DNA of 64,000 nucleotides from Marinospirillum sp035271045. Its GTDB lineage: Bacteria; Pseudomonadota; Gammaproteobacteria; Pseudomonadales; Halomonadaceae. Below are positions 53,224 to 62,329 of this stretch, in pieces. The stretch is from contig NZ_DATESC010000015.1 of assembly GCF_035271045.1 (NCBI RefSeq), positions 124,001 through 188,000 on the forward strand. Direction: 5' to 3'. Below the pieces are notes generated by a model. The model was not told the DNA's origin, did no database searches, and saw only the letters and a list, made by a program, of their open reading frames with translations. Made by a program: the position numbers and the translations under genes. How positions within the stretch are numbered: the first letter of the stretch is position 1; each line of letters begins with the position of its first letter.

Positions 53224-53247
53224 TCGCGCGTTTTGCTAACACTAAAC

Positions 53248-53277
53248 TTAACCCCAGCTCTAAACAGCTGGGGTTAA
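53248..53277. repeat. Perfect 12-bp inverted repeat between coq7 and nspC
   Basis: TTAACCCCAGCT, a 6-nt loop CTAAAC, then AGCTGGGGTTAA form a perfect hairpin. It ends 5 nt before the nspC GAGG site. It has no U tract on the plus strand, so it is a poor rho-independent terminator. It may act as a stability element or affect access to the nspC ribosome-binding site. Confidence 0.75.
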
Positions 53278-53291
53278 GTATGAGGCTTGCG

Positions 53292-54389
53292 ATGCTTAAA
53301 ACGCCCTATTACTTAATCGATAAAAGCCTGCTGCTAAAGAACATGGAGAAAATTGCCTATGTTCGTAAGCAATCAGGTGCTAAAGCGCTGCTGGCGCTGA
53401 AATGTTTTGCCACTTGGTCAGTGTTTGACCTAATGCAAGCGTACATGGATGGCACAACCTCCTCTTCGCTTTATGAAGTAAAACTTGGCCGTGAAAAATT
53501 TGCCGGTGAAACCCACGCCTATAGCGTTGCTTATGCCGACGATGAAATAACAGAAGTGCTGCATAATAGCGACAAAATAATCTTTAACTCCATTAGCCAG
53601 TTACAGCGATTTGAAGCCGTTTCGCGTGAGCATACGCGTGGTTTACGTGTTAACCCAGGTGTTAGCACCTCAGAATTTGCCTTAGCTGATCCAGCCCGCC
53701 CTTTTAGTCGTTTAGGCGAACATGACCCTGCCAAAATTGCAGCGGTTATAGATAAAGTGTCTGGTTTTATGTTTCACAACAACTGTGAAAATAAAAGCTT
53801 TGCACGCTTTGATGAAATGCTTACCGGCATAGAAACCCGTTTTGGGGAATTATTAAACCAAGTAGAATGGGTAAGTTTAGGTGGTGGCATTCACTTTACG
53901 GGTGACGATTATCCGTTAGATGCTTTTTGCCAACGCTTAAAAAACTTTGCTCAAACTTGGGGTATACAGGTTTATTTAGAACCCGGTGAAGCAGCAATTA
54001 CCAATACCACCACGCTAGAAGTTACTGTTTTAGACACGCTGTTTAATGGCAAGCACCTTGCCCTAGTCGACAGCTCTATTGAAGCGCATTTATTAGATTT
54101 ACTTATTTACCGTGAAACAGCCAAACTACTGCCTAACCAAGGTGAGTATGAATACATGGTCTGTGGTAAATCATGTTTAGCGGGTGATATTTTTGGTGAA
54201 TTTAAGTTTGCAAAACCTTTGCAAATAGGTGATCGCTTGTCTTTTCAAGACACAGCCGGTTATACCATGGTTAAGAAAAACTGGTTTAACGGTGTAAAAA
54301 TGCCTGCCATTGCAATTAAACAACTGGATGGCAGTATTGAACTCGTTAAGGAGTTTAATTACGGCGACTTTGTGCAAGGGCTCTCCTGA
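53292..54389 (+). CDS. nspC: Carboxynorspermidine decarboxylase NspC
   Basis: This PLP enzyme of the alanine-racemase-fold decarboxylase group (365 aa from MLKTPYYLIDK) makes norspermidine or spermidine. KCFATWSVFDLMQAYMDG carries the PLP lysine region. VSLGGGIHFTGDDYPLD, YLEPGEAAI and the Cys-containing MVCGKSCLAGDIFGEF complete the active site. The ATG at 53292 is chosen because GAGG lies 6 nt upstream; an ATG at 53280 is within the hairpin flank. The partner dehydrogenase gene follows. Confidence 0.94.
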   Translation: MLKTPYYLIDKSLLLKNMEKIAYVRKQSGAKALLALKCFATWSVFDLMQAYMDGTTSSSLYEVKLGREKFAGETHAYSVAYADDEITEVLHNSDKIIFNSISQLQRFEAVSREHTRGLRVNPGVSTSEFALADPARPFSRLGEHDPAKIAAVIDKVSGFMFHNNCENKSFARFDEMLTGIETRFGELLNQVEWVSLGGGIHFTGDDYPLDAFCQRLKNFAQTWGIQVYLEPGEAAITNTTTLEVTVLDTLFNGKHLALVDSSIEAHLLDLLIYRETAKLLPNQGEYEYMVCGKSCLAGDIFGEFKFAKPLQIGDRLSFQDTAGYTMVKKNWFNGVKMPAIAIKQLDGSIELVKEFNYGDFVQGLS

Positions 54390-54430
54390 GCCCTGCTTGA
54401 GTTGCATTAAAAGTGGAGTAAAGCCTAGAA

Positions 54431-55672
54431 ATGAAAAAAAACGTTCTGATTATTGGTGCTGGAGGTGTCGCGCAGGTTGTCGCTCATAAATGTGCACAAA
54501 ACAACGATATTCTTGGGCAATTAGCCTTGGCTTCACGCACGCTAGAAAAGTGTAAAGACATCGCTAAAAGTGTTGAAGAAAAAGGCAGTATGAAACTTGC
54601 TGGTGCTATTCAGTGTTATGCATTGGATGCTTTGGATGTGGCTGCTACCGTTGCTTTAATTCACGAAACCCAATCTCAGATTGTGATTAACCTAGGCTCA
54701 GCCTTTGTTAATATGGCCGTCCTTAGCGCTTGCCTAGAAACGGGTGCGGCTTACCTTGACACCGCTATCCATGAAGATCCCAGTAAAATTTGTGAAACAC
54801 CACCTTGGTACGGCAATTATGAATGGAAGCGCAAAGCAGCCTGCGCTGAGAAGAAACTAACCGCCATTTTAGGTGTTGGCTTTGATCCAGGCGTAGTCAA
54901 TGCTTATGCTGCTTTAGCAAAGCAAGATTACTTTGATGCCATTGACTCCATTGATATCATTGATATTAATGCAGGCAGCCACGGTCATTACTTTGCAACT
55001 AATTTTGATCCAGAAATTAACTTTCGTGAATTCACTGGGCAGGTTTGGTCTTGGCAAAATCACCAATGGACCAGCAACAAAATGTTTGAAGTAAAGCGTA
55101 CCGATAATCTACCTTCAGTCGGTGAACAAACTAGCTACATGACAGGGCATGATGAAATTCATTCCTTATCTAAAAACCTAGATGTACCCAATATTCGCTT
55201 TTGGATGGGCTTTGGTGAACACTACATCAATGTGTTTACGGTGCTTAACAACCTAGGTTTATTATCCGAACAGCCTGTAACAACGGCTGAAGGTTTAGAC
55301 GTTGTGCCGCTTAAAGTAGTTAAAGCAGTGCTGCCTAACCCAACTTCTTTAGCACCTAACTACACTGGCAAGACCTGCATTGGAAATCTAGTTAAGGGTA
55401 TAAAAGACGGTAAAGAACGCGAAGTGTTTATTTATAACATCGCTGACCATAAAGACGCTTATAACGAGGTGGGTTCACAGGGTATTTCGTATACCGCTGG
55501 TGTTCCGGCTGTTGCAGCAGCAATTTTGGTTGCCCAAGGCACTTGGGACGTAGAAAAGATGGTTAACGTGGAAGAACTCCCACCTTCGCCTTTTTTAAGC
55601 CTGCTAAATCAAATGGGTTTGCCTACCAGCATTCGTGATGAAGAAGGCGATCGCCCGCTAAGTTTTTCTTAA
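54431..55672 (+). CDS. Carboxynorspermidine dehydrogenase (saccharopine dehydrogenase family)
   Basis: This 413-residue NAD(P)-dependent enzyme has a Rossmann motif VLIIGAGGVAQVVAHKCA at the N-terminus and TAILGVGFDPGVVNAYAALA in the catalytic domain. It reductively couples aspartate semialdehyde with a diamine to form carboxy(nor)spermidine, the substrate of NspC next door. The 42-nt gap and common strand show a two-gene polyamine operon (CASDH/CASDC route). Confidence 0.93.
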   Translation: MKKNVLIIGAGGVAQVVAHKCAQNNDILGQLALASRTLEKCKDIAKSVEEKGSMKLAGAIQCYALDALDVAATVALIHETQSQIVINLGSAFVNMAVLSACLETGAAYLDTAIHEDPSKICETPPWYGNYEWKRKAACAEKKLTAILGVGFDPGVVNAYAALAKQDYFDAIDSIDIIDINAGSHGHYFATNFDPEINFREFTGQVWSWQNHQWTSNKMFEVKRTDNLPSVGEQTSYMTGHDEIHSLSKNLDVPNIRFWMGFGEHYINVFTVLNNLGLLSEQPVTTAEGLDVVPLKVVKAVLPNPTSLAPNYTGKTCIGNLVKGIKDGKEREVFIYNIADHKDAYNEVGSQGISYTAGVPAVAAAILVAQGTWDVEKMVNVEELPPSPFLSLLNQMGLPTSIRDEEGDRPLSFS

Positions 55673-55679
55673 TTAAAAT

Positions 55680-55719
55680 AAAATGAAGTGATCCCCAGCA
55701 TCGGGAGTCACTTCATTTT
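55680..55719. terminator. Bidirectional intrinsic terminator
   Basis: AAAATGAAGTGA-TCCC pairs with GGGA-G-TCACTTCATTTT (one bulge, ~7-nt loop). A-rich and T-rich flanks serve both the rightward dehydrogenase and leftward ppa transcripts, whose stops flank it. Confidence 0.85.
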
Positions 55720-55736
55720 AACTAGCTAGGACTGAA

Positions 55737-56264
55737 TTAAGCTTTGTAAGCTGCTTCAGATTTCAAAATAGCCGCGTGCGCGTCTGCTTTTGTTCCCCAG
55801 TTTTCTACTTTTACCCATTTACCTTCTTCAAGGTCTTTGTAATTTTCAAAGAAGTGAGCGATTTGACGACGTAACAATTCAGGCACATCATTAATGTCTT
55901 GAACATCGTTATAAATAGTCGTAAGTGATTGGTGAGGTACGGCAATCAGTTTTGCATCAGAACCTGATTCATCAACCATATTCAATACACCCACAGCACG
56001 GCAACGAATCACACTACCTGGTTCAACAGGATGGGGCGTGATTACTAGCACATCAAGTGCATCACCATCTTCACCCAGCGTTCTAGGGATATAACCATAG
56101 TTTGCTGGATAAAACATGGGTGTTGCCATAAAACGGTCGACGACTAATGCGTCCATATCCTTGTCAATTTCATATTTGACAGGCGAGTGATTAGCAGGAA
56201 TTTCAATCACTACATTAATGTCTTCTGGAAGAGATTTACCAGCAGGAATCTTGTTATAGCTCAT
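55737..56264 (-). CDS. ppa: Inorganic pyrophosphatase (family I)
   Basis: This 175-residue enzyme has the signature DGDALDVLVI with metal-binding Asp residues, KYEIDKDMDALVVDRFM, YPANYGYIPRTLGEDGD and DPxDV-type contexts. It hydrolyses PPi to drive biosynthesis. It is transcribed leftward from a 203-nt region shared with the pseudo-kinase gene. Confidence 0.97.
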   Translation of the reverse strand: MSYNKIPAGKSLPEDINVVIEIPANHSPVKYEIDKDMDALVVDRFMATPMFYPANYGYIPRTLGEDGDALDVLVITPHPVEPGSVIRCRAVGVLNMVDESGSDAKLIAVPHQSLTTIYNDVQDINDVPELLRRQIAHFFENYKDLEEGKWVKVENWGTKADAHAAILKSEAAYKA

Positions 56265-56467
56265 CAGCTTTAGACCCTAGTAAGAATTAGAATTAGAATT
56301 AAGAAAATGTTTAAGCGGTGTGATTATACGTTCCTTGTGGCGATAACTCCAACTTGTTGCAGTCCTTTCATACCAAGGGATAACAGTAATAAGCTTGAGA
56401 AGTAGGTTGCACAAGGAAGATACTGTTGATCTTAGAATAGTATTCACGTTGTTTAGGGTGTTTTCAG

Positions 56468-58180
56468 ATGCAGTTGAGTGAATTAAAAGTAAGTTATGGG
56501 CAATCCTATCTAGCTCAAAATCAACAAAGCGCCCGCGCATCGATAGCAGTTGCCAGCCCAAAAGACTCTCAGCTAGCAGTAAAAGGTGTCGCAGCAGTGA
56601 TCGCTGACTCTACTTGGCGTAATGTGATGGCTAAGCAAGCAAGTGAAATCAGTGTTCGGGGATTTATTGCCGATTACTACTCGACACCGGATAATTGGAA
56701 CGTTAAAACTTCGGCAAAAAAAGTATTATCCGCTTTAAATAGCTGGCTTTTTGCACAAAATAGCAAACTGGCTAATGGCAGCTATATTAGCTCAATGAGC
56801 GCCTTGCTATTGCGTGGTCAACAAGCACACTTGTTTCATATGGGTGATACCCTAGTGTATCGCTTACGCGGTGCAGACTGCCAATTGCTTAATATTGAAC
56901 ATACCACTTTTTTAGGTGGTTATCGTTATCCTTCGCGTGCTATGGGTATGAATCCAAGTTTAGACATTGACTATTTGAATTTTTCAATCCGCCAAGGTGA
57001 TTTATTTTTATTTACCACCCAAGCGGTAAAAGGCACATTGGTACCTTCAGATTTTGTACAACTAATTGGGCGGTTTTCAGAAGATTTGAATCTAACTTGT
57101 GATGAAATATTGAAGCGTGCTATAGAAAAAGCCAGTCGACGTGGCTATTCCAGCTATAATTTTTGCTTTCAATTATTAAGAGTGGATCAATTACCACAAA
57201 TAGCTGAAGAAGCTTTAGGCGAAGTTTATTCTAATCTGCCTGTTCCACCAGAATTACAATCAGGTGATGAGCTCGATGGCTATCAAGTAATAAAAGTTTT
57301 ATCACGCAGCGCCACTAGCCGTATTTATAAAGTATTTGATGCTGCAACAGATCGCCATTTAGTGCTAAAAGCACCTTCACCACAATTGGCTCGTAAAAAA
57401 GAATTTATTACCCACTTTATTATGCAGCAATGGGTAGTTGAACGGGTTTCATCACCTTATGTCGCAAGAGTAGTCGATTTATCACGGCCCCGTAAGCAAC
57501 TGTATTATCTAATGGAATACGTTGAAGGTCGTACTTTGGAACAATGGTTAATAGATAACCCCGATGCAGATATTAAAGTACGTGTGGATTTAATTGAGCA
57601 AATAACCAAAGCCATTAGAGCGTTGCATCGACGCGAAATTTTACACCAAAACTTAACCCCACAAAACATTATGGTCGATCGACTTGGCGTTATTAAATTG
57701 GTTGATTTTGCGGCGTGTGGCGTAGTAAAAATGGCCGACTTACCCCCTTTGTTAACCCTAGCAAGAAGGGTTGGCTTAACGGCTTATTCCGCACCCGAAT
57801 ACCGTTTAGGGCAAGAACCTAATGAGCGTGCCGATCAATTTTCCATAGCTGCTCTGGCTTTTGAAATGCTCACTAAAAAACTACCTTATGCAGAACAATT
57901 AGAAGGACTTAGTTCTAAAGTTGATTTTTCAAACCTAGATTACGTACCTTCTTTTCAGATTAATCCTAACTTGCCGGTGTGGATAGATTTACCACTGCGT
58001 AAAGCTTTACAGCTTAATCCTGAATTGCGTTATCGCCGTTTATCTGAGTTTATTTATGATTTAAAAAAGCCGCGTGAAAGCCTGCTAGATGAATCCACAA
58101 ATGAAATTAAACCCCTTAACTTTTGGAAAGGTTTTGCAGGCTTTTTATTGCTGTTGTTGCTACTTAGCTTATTTTATTAA
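56468..58180 (+). CDS. PP2C-like/protein-kinase-like fusion protein with degenerate active sites and C-terminal TM anchor
   Basis: This 570-residue protein has a PP2C-like domain (~5-240), a Ser/Thr-kinase-like domain (~268-535) and a membrane helix (~554-569). The domain order matches the bifunctional kinase/phosphatase family of proteobacteria, but metal and catalytic residues are lost. NED is N18-Q19-Q20, ADG is AD47-S48, SDG is T184-Q185-A186 and DN is Y230-N231; only the GD motif (G126-D127) is kept. In the kinase the Gly-rich loop has no glycines, HRD reads H393-Q394-N395, the catalytic Lys is T397, and DFG is D413-F414-A415. Lys301, N400 and APE (442-444) remain. I call it a likely dual pseudoenzyme. 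Confidence 0.85.
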   Translation: MQLSELKVSYGQSYLAQNQQSARASIAVASPKDSQLAVKGVAAVIADSTWRNVMAKQASEISVRGFIADYYSTPDNWNVKTSAKKVLSALNSWLFAQNSKLANGSYISSMSALLLRGQQAHLFHMGDTLVYRLRGADCQLLNIEHTTFLGGYRYPSRAMGMNPSLDIDYLNFSIRQGDLFLFTTQAVKGTLVPSDFVQLIGRFSEDLNLTCDEILKRAIEKASRRGYSSYNFCFQLLRVDQLPQIAEEALGEVYSNLPVPPELQSGDELDGYQVIKVLSRSATSRIYKVFDAATDRHLVLKAPSPQLARKKEFITHFIMQQWVVERVSSPYVARVVDLSRPRKQLYYLMEYVEGRTLEQWLIDNPDADIKVRVDLIEQITKAIRALHRREILHQNLTPQNIMVDRLGVIKLVDFAACGVVKMADLPPLLTLARRVGLTAYSAPEYRLGQEPNERADQFSIAALAFEMLTKKLPYAEQLEGLSSKVDFSNLDYVPSFQINPNLPVWIDLPLRKALQLNPELRYRRLSEFIYDLKKPRESLLDESTNEIKPLNFWKGFAGFLLLLLLLSLFY

Positions 58181-58182
58181 TA

Positions 58183-59736
58183 CTACTTAAAGGCACGAAT
58201 TGTGGATTGTAAGGCTTGGCTTTGACTGTTTAATTCTTGCAAAGCAGCATCAGCAAGCCTTGCACCGGCTAAGCTTGTACTGGCTTGTTGATTAATGGAC
58301 AAGATACGTTGATCGATTTCTTCAGCAACATTGCGTTGTTGGCTAACCGCTGCAGCGACTTGCATTTCACGGTTTGCAATTTCATTAAAAGCATCTTTAA
58401 TATCGGTGAACCGAGTCATTGCATCTAAAATCTGATTACGACTGTTGTCGACACTGGATTCATTATGATCCATGCGTTCCACCACTCGCTTAATCGTTAT
58501 GCGAATGTGTTCTAGGGTTGTGTGAATATCTTCTGTAGAAGTGCGCGTACTGGCAGCTAATACTCTGACTTCATCGGCAACAACTGCAAAGCCACGCCCA
58601 GCCTCACCCGCGCGGGCTGCTTCAATTGCCGCGTTAAGTGCCAACAAGTTAGTTTGCTCAGAAATACCGGCAATTTGATCCATTACACGGTCAACTTCTG
58701 CACTAGCAAGGCTTAATTTATTCACTTCTTGTGACGTTTCATTCAGTTCAACGCAGATTTTCTCAATCGATTTTGCAGTCTTCTCAATGTCGCCATAAGC
58801 CGTTGTACACACAGCACATGAGCTATCTAAGTGGTCACTATTGGCAGCAATGTTATGATCTATTTCACGAATACTGGCCGACATTTCGTGAATGGCAGTA
58901 GCGATAAGTTCTAGGTCTTGTTCTTGCTGGTTCAGTGCTTGAGTATTACTAGAAACTTGATAATTCAGCTTATCCATAACACCATTAATCACATTTAAGG
59001 TGTCACTCATGCGTCCTAAAATAGTGCGTATTTGGGCACGGTAAGCATAGAAAGCTAATTCAGGCGCGGCGGTTTCGTTACGACGCTGCGTAAATATTTT
59101 TTGGGCCGTAGGGTTATTGATAATTTTTAAACTTAATTGATTAAGCTTACGTAGCGGTGACAAGCTAAACCAAGTAAAAGCTATCGCCAATAAAGGAATA
59201 AGGCTTAACCAAAGTAGGCTAAATTGTGGCATTAAATAATTAGCTACACCGCTTAATAAAGGTGCTAGTAAAGCTAGGGCAAGTAATTGACTATGAATAA
59301 TGGGGCGAGAGCTTAGCGTCGATTTGCTTCCAGCTTGAATTTTTTTGTACGTTTTTTCAGCATACTGCTTTCTTGTTTCTGAGGGTCGAGTACGTACAGA
59401 CTGATAACCACTTATTTTATCATCTAAGTAAATGGGTGTGGCATAGGCATCGACCCAATAGAAATCACCATTTTTGCAGCGGTTTTTAACTACGCCATAC
59501 CAAGGTTCGCCTTTTTCTATCACACGCCACATTTCTTCAAACGCTAAAGGTGGCATGTCTGGGTGACGAACCACGTTATGGCTTTTGCCAACTAACTCTT
59601 CTAAATCAAAGCCACTAACGTTACAAAAATCTGGGTTAGCATAGGTAATAATGCCTTTTAAATTGGTCGTGGAAACAAGCTGTAGATCGGCGTCAAACTT
59701 ACGTTCTTGTTGGGTAATGGGTAGGTTAGTTTTCAA
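58183..59736 (-). CDS. Aer-like PAS-domain methyl-accepting chemotaxis protein
   Basis: This 517-residue receptor has an N-terminal PAS domain (~15-125, TNLKGIITYANPDFCNVSGF, RHPDMPPLAFEEMW, CKNGDFYWVDAYATP), two adjacent membrane helices (~152-190) and a cytoplasmic signalling tip LLALNAAIEAARAGEAGRGFAVVADEVR. This is the Aer (aerotaxis/redox) plan, probably FAD-bound. Its stop lies 2 nt from the stop of the convergent pseudokinase gene. Confidence 0.93.
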   Translation of the reverse strand: MKTNLPITQQERKFDADLQLVSTTNLKGIITYANPDFCNVSGFDLEELVGKSHNVVRHPDMPPLAFEEMWRVIEKGEPWYGVVKNRCKNGDFYWVDAYATPIYLDDKISGYQSVRTRPSETRKQYAEKTYKKIQAGSKSTLSSRPIIHSQLLALALLAPLLSGVANYLMPQFSLLWLSLIPLLAIAFTWFSLSPLRKLNQLSLKIINNPTAQKIFTQRRNETAAPELAFYAYRAQIRTILGRMSDTLNVINGVMDKLNYQVSSNTQALNQQEQDLELIATAIHEMSASIREIDHNIAANSDHLDSSCAVCTTAYGDIEKTAKSIEKICVELNETSQEVNKLSLASAEVDRVMDQIAGISEQTNLLALNAAIEAARAGEAGRGFAVVADEVRVLAASTRTSTEDIHTTLEHIRITIKRVVERMDHNESSVDNSRNQILDAMTRFTDIKDAFNEIANREMQVAAAVSQQRNVAEEIDQRILSINQQASTSLAGARLADAALQELNSQSQALQSTIRAFK

Positions 59737-59911
59737 CTTAGGCAGTCCTTTTAGAAAGGTGTTCTAATCAGTACTTGTTAACTATATAAAAGAGTACTAA
59801 TTTAAGCGCTGTATTATCGTTCACAACTGAACAATGTCAATTACTTAAGTGTTCTTTATGTAAAGTTAAGTTTTTTAAGAACGTTGGTGGCTGTGCCAGT
59901 ATTTTGTTTTT

Positions 59912-61432
59912 TTAGTGCCTTTTTTTGCCAATGTTTTTTCTACCAACATTTTTTTGTAAATACCTTTGCCACTCAATTAAAAGCAAGCAGAATACCCAAA
60001 GCGGCAGGCTGCCAGTTAGCATAAAGGGTGTGTTGCCTTCACGGGGTTGAAGTTGGCCTTTTAAGTTGCCTGAAATAAATTGCGGCAGCTGATTAATCAC
60101 TTGGCCTTGGTAATCAATCAGTGCAGTAATACCATTATTAGTGGCGCGTGCCATAGGGCGACCCGTTTCTAAGGCACGAAAACGTGCCATTTCAAAATGC
60201 TGCAGCGGGCCTATTGAAGCGCCAAACCAAGCATCATTAGACACAGTAACTAGCCAGTGGCTGTTAAAGGCTTGTTTAGCCACAAAATCAGGGTAAGCCA
60301 CTTCATAGCAAATTAACGGCGCAACACGCGTATTAGCAACGATCAGGTTGGCAGGGTGTTCTGTGCCCGATAAAAAACTGGACATCGGCAAATCAAAAAA
60401 GTCGATTAAACCGCGCAGCTGTTGCTCAAAAGGCAGGTATTCACCAAAAGGCACCAGTTTTACCTTGTGGTAGTACCCTGAAGCATTGCCAGCAGTGTAT
60501 AGGCTATTGTGATAATTTTTTTGGTTGGCTGCCAAGCTTATTGATCCAGCCATGAGTCCTGCTGTTGGACCTGCTTTTTCTAATGCGCCATCAAAAAAAG
60601 GTTGGGCACGGTTTGGCAATAAAGGCAAGGCTGTTTCTGGCCAGATAATCACATCAACTTCACCCAATGCATGGCTTAAACTTAAATACCTATTAATAAT
60701 TTCGCTTTGTTTAGATGTATTCCATTTATCAGCTTGTTGGATATTACCTTGCACTAATCCTAGCGTAATCGGCTGACCATAAGTTTTTGTCCATTTTTTA
60801 TTATTAAGGTAAGTACCAGCTAACGGTAAAGCGATTAATAAACTCATCACTAGGCCACGCTGCCAATGCACGGTATTAAGCCGTAGGCTGTAATAAAGAA
60901 GTAAACCACTTAAAACACTGATTGCTGATAAACCATAAACCCCTAGCACAGGAACCCAGCCACTGTAAGGCGTGGCTAAATGGCTAGTACCTAATAATAA
61001 CCAAGGAAAACCTGTTAACAGCCAGCTGCGTAGGGCTTCCATTAATACCCACAGGGCAGGCCAACTAATCAGCGCTCTAGTCTGGCTTAACCAGCGTTGC
61101 CAAATAAATGCTTGCAATGCAAATAATAAAGCAAGGCTTGCGACAAAAGCCCAAGTCATACTGATGGCTATAAGCGTTGGTGTGCCGCTGTGTTCTTGAA
61201 TGCTGACATAAACCCACGAAGCCCCCGAACCAAAAACCCCTACACCAAATAGCCAACCCCTTAAAATGGCTTGCTTATGGGTTAAGTCTTTAAGCAATAA
61301 CCAAAAAGCTAAAGGGGCTAAAAAGCCCGCTAGCCAAAAGTTAAAGGGCGCAAAAGAAAGCGTAATTAGACCACCTGCTAGCAAGGCAAGTAGATGGCCA
61401 ACAAGGGGTATTTTAACGCGCTTAAACAACAA
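59912..61432 (-). CDS. lnt: Apolipoprotein N-acyltransferase
   Basis: This 506-residue inner-membrane enzyme completes lipoprotein maturation. It has about six N-terminal helices followed by a nitrilase-like periplasmic domain with catalytic triad segments: IIWPETALPLLP (Glu), KVKLVPFGEYLPF (Lys) and APLICYEVAYPD (Cys). TTG at 61432 with AGGA five nt upstream is the likely start, one base after the corC stop. The four lipoproteins in this window are its expected substrates. Confidence 0.95.
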   Translation of the reverse strand: MLFKRVKIPLVGHLLALLAGGLITLSFAPFNFWLAGFLAPLAFWLLLKDLTHKQAILRGWLFGVGVFGSGASWVYVSIQEHSGTPTLIAISMTWAFVASLALLFALQAFIWQRWLSQTRALISWPALWVLMEALRSWLLTGFPWLLLGTSHLATPYSGWVPVLGVYGLSAISVLSGLLLYYSLRLNTVHWQRGLVMSLLIALPLAGTYLNNKKWTKTYGQPITLGLVQGNIQQADKWNTSKQSEIINRYLSLSHALGEVDVIIWPETALPLLPNRAQPFFDGALEKAGPTAGLMAGSISLAANQKNYHNSLYTAGNASGYYHKVKLVPFGEYLPFEQQLRGLIDFFDLPMSSFLSGTEHPANLIVANTRVAPLICYEVAYPDFVAKQAFNSHWLVTVSNDAWFGASIGPLQHFEMARFRALETGRPMARATNNGITALIDYQGQVINQLPQFISGNLKGQLQPREGNTPFMLTGSLPLWVFCLLLIEWQRYLQKNVGRKNIGKKRH

Positions 61433-61433
61433 A

Positions 61434-62312
61434 TTAATCCTGATCTGGAAGTTCAGCGATTTCGTCGCTGTTTAATCGACGCACTTGTAACAGTCGAATA
61501 CGGCGATTATCGGCATTAATAACGGTAAATTCAAAACTAGCGATAACAACGGCTTCACCGCGTCTGGGCAAGTGCCCAAATTTTTGCATTAAAATCCCAC
61601 TGAGCGTATCGAACTCTTCATCACTAAAGTCACAATTAAAATAATCGTTAAAGTCTTCAATGGGCGTTAAAGCTTTAACTAAATAATTACCGGAATCAAC
61701 AGGGCGAATATCCGCTTCTTCTTCTACGTCATGCTCATCTTCAATATCGCCTACAATTTCTTCAAGCACATCTTCAATAGTCACTAATCCAGCGGTACCA
61801 CCGTACTCATCAACAACGATGGCCATGTGATTATGGGTTTCACGAAATTCACGCAGCATAGAATACAAACCTTTGTATTCGGGTACAAAAGCGACTTGGC
61901 GCAAGACCTGACGAATATCAAAACCTTCCATAGCCTCATGGTCAACAATCAATGGCAGTAAATCTTTGGCTAATAAAATACCCAATACTTCATCTGACGT
62001 TTCGCCTATCACAGGAAAGCGTGAATGCGCGGATTCTATTAGCCTAGACAAGAACTCACGGGGGTGTTGGTCAATTTTCACTACCGTCATGTGTGAGCGA
62101 GGTATCATCACATCACCCACTTGCATATCGCTAAGCTGTAGCGCACCTTCTATAATTGTTAAAGCTTCACTAGCAATTAACTGCCTTTCTGAGGCATCTT
62201 TAAGAAACTCTAACAACTCTAAACGGTTACGGGGTTCGGCAGAAAAAGCACCCAAAAGTTTATCAAACCAATTTTTGGAAGGTTGTAGTTGACTCGATCG
62301 GTCTTCGTTCAT
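61434..62312 (-). CDS. corC: HlyC/CorC family protein (Mg/Co efflux regulator)
   Basis: This 292-residue soluble protein has two CBS domains (VGDVMIPRSHMTVVKID; HNHMAIVVDEYGGTAGLVTIEDVLEEIVGDIEDE) and a C-terminal CorC_HlyC domain (~200-280). It sits between ybeY and lnt, the conserved order. It is often linked to CorA-dependent cobalt/magnesium efflux; corA here is elsewhere (24488-25633). Confidence 0.94.
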   Translation of the reverse strand: MNEDRSSQLQPSKNWFDKLLGAFSAEPRNRLELLEFLKDASERQLIASEALTIIEGALQLSDMQVGDVMIPRSHMTVVKIDQHPREFLSRLIESAHSRFPVIGETSDEVLGILLAKDLLPLIVDHEAMEGFDIRQVLRQVAFVPEYKGLYSMLREFRETHNHMAIVVDEYGGTAGLVTIEDVLEEIVGDIEDEHDVEEEADIRPVDSGNYLVKALTPIEDFNDYFNCDFSDEEFDTLSGILMQKFGHLPRRGEAVVIASFEFTVINADNRRIRLLQVRRLNSDEIAELPDQD

Positions 62313-62329
62313 GGTATTTGTTAATCAAC

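Noticed and set aside
56283..56300. Three tandem copies of AGAATT upstream of ppa
   Set aside because: It is too short and simple to assign any role and likely a chance microsatellite.
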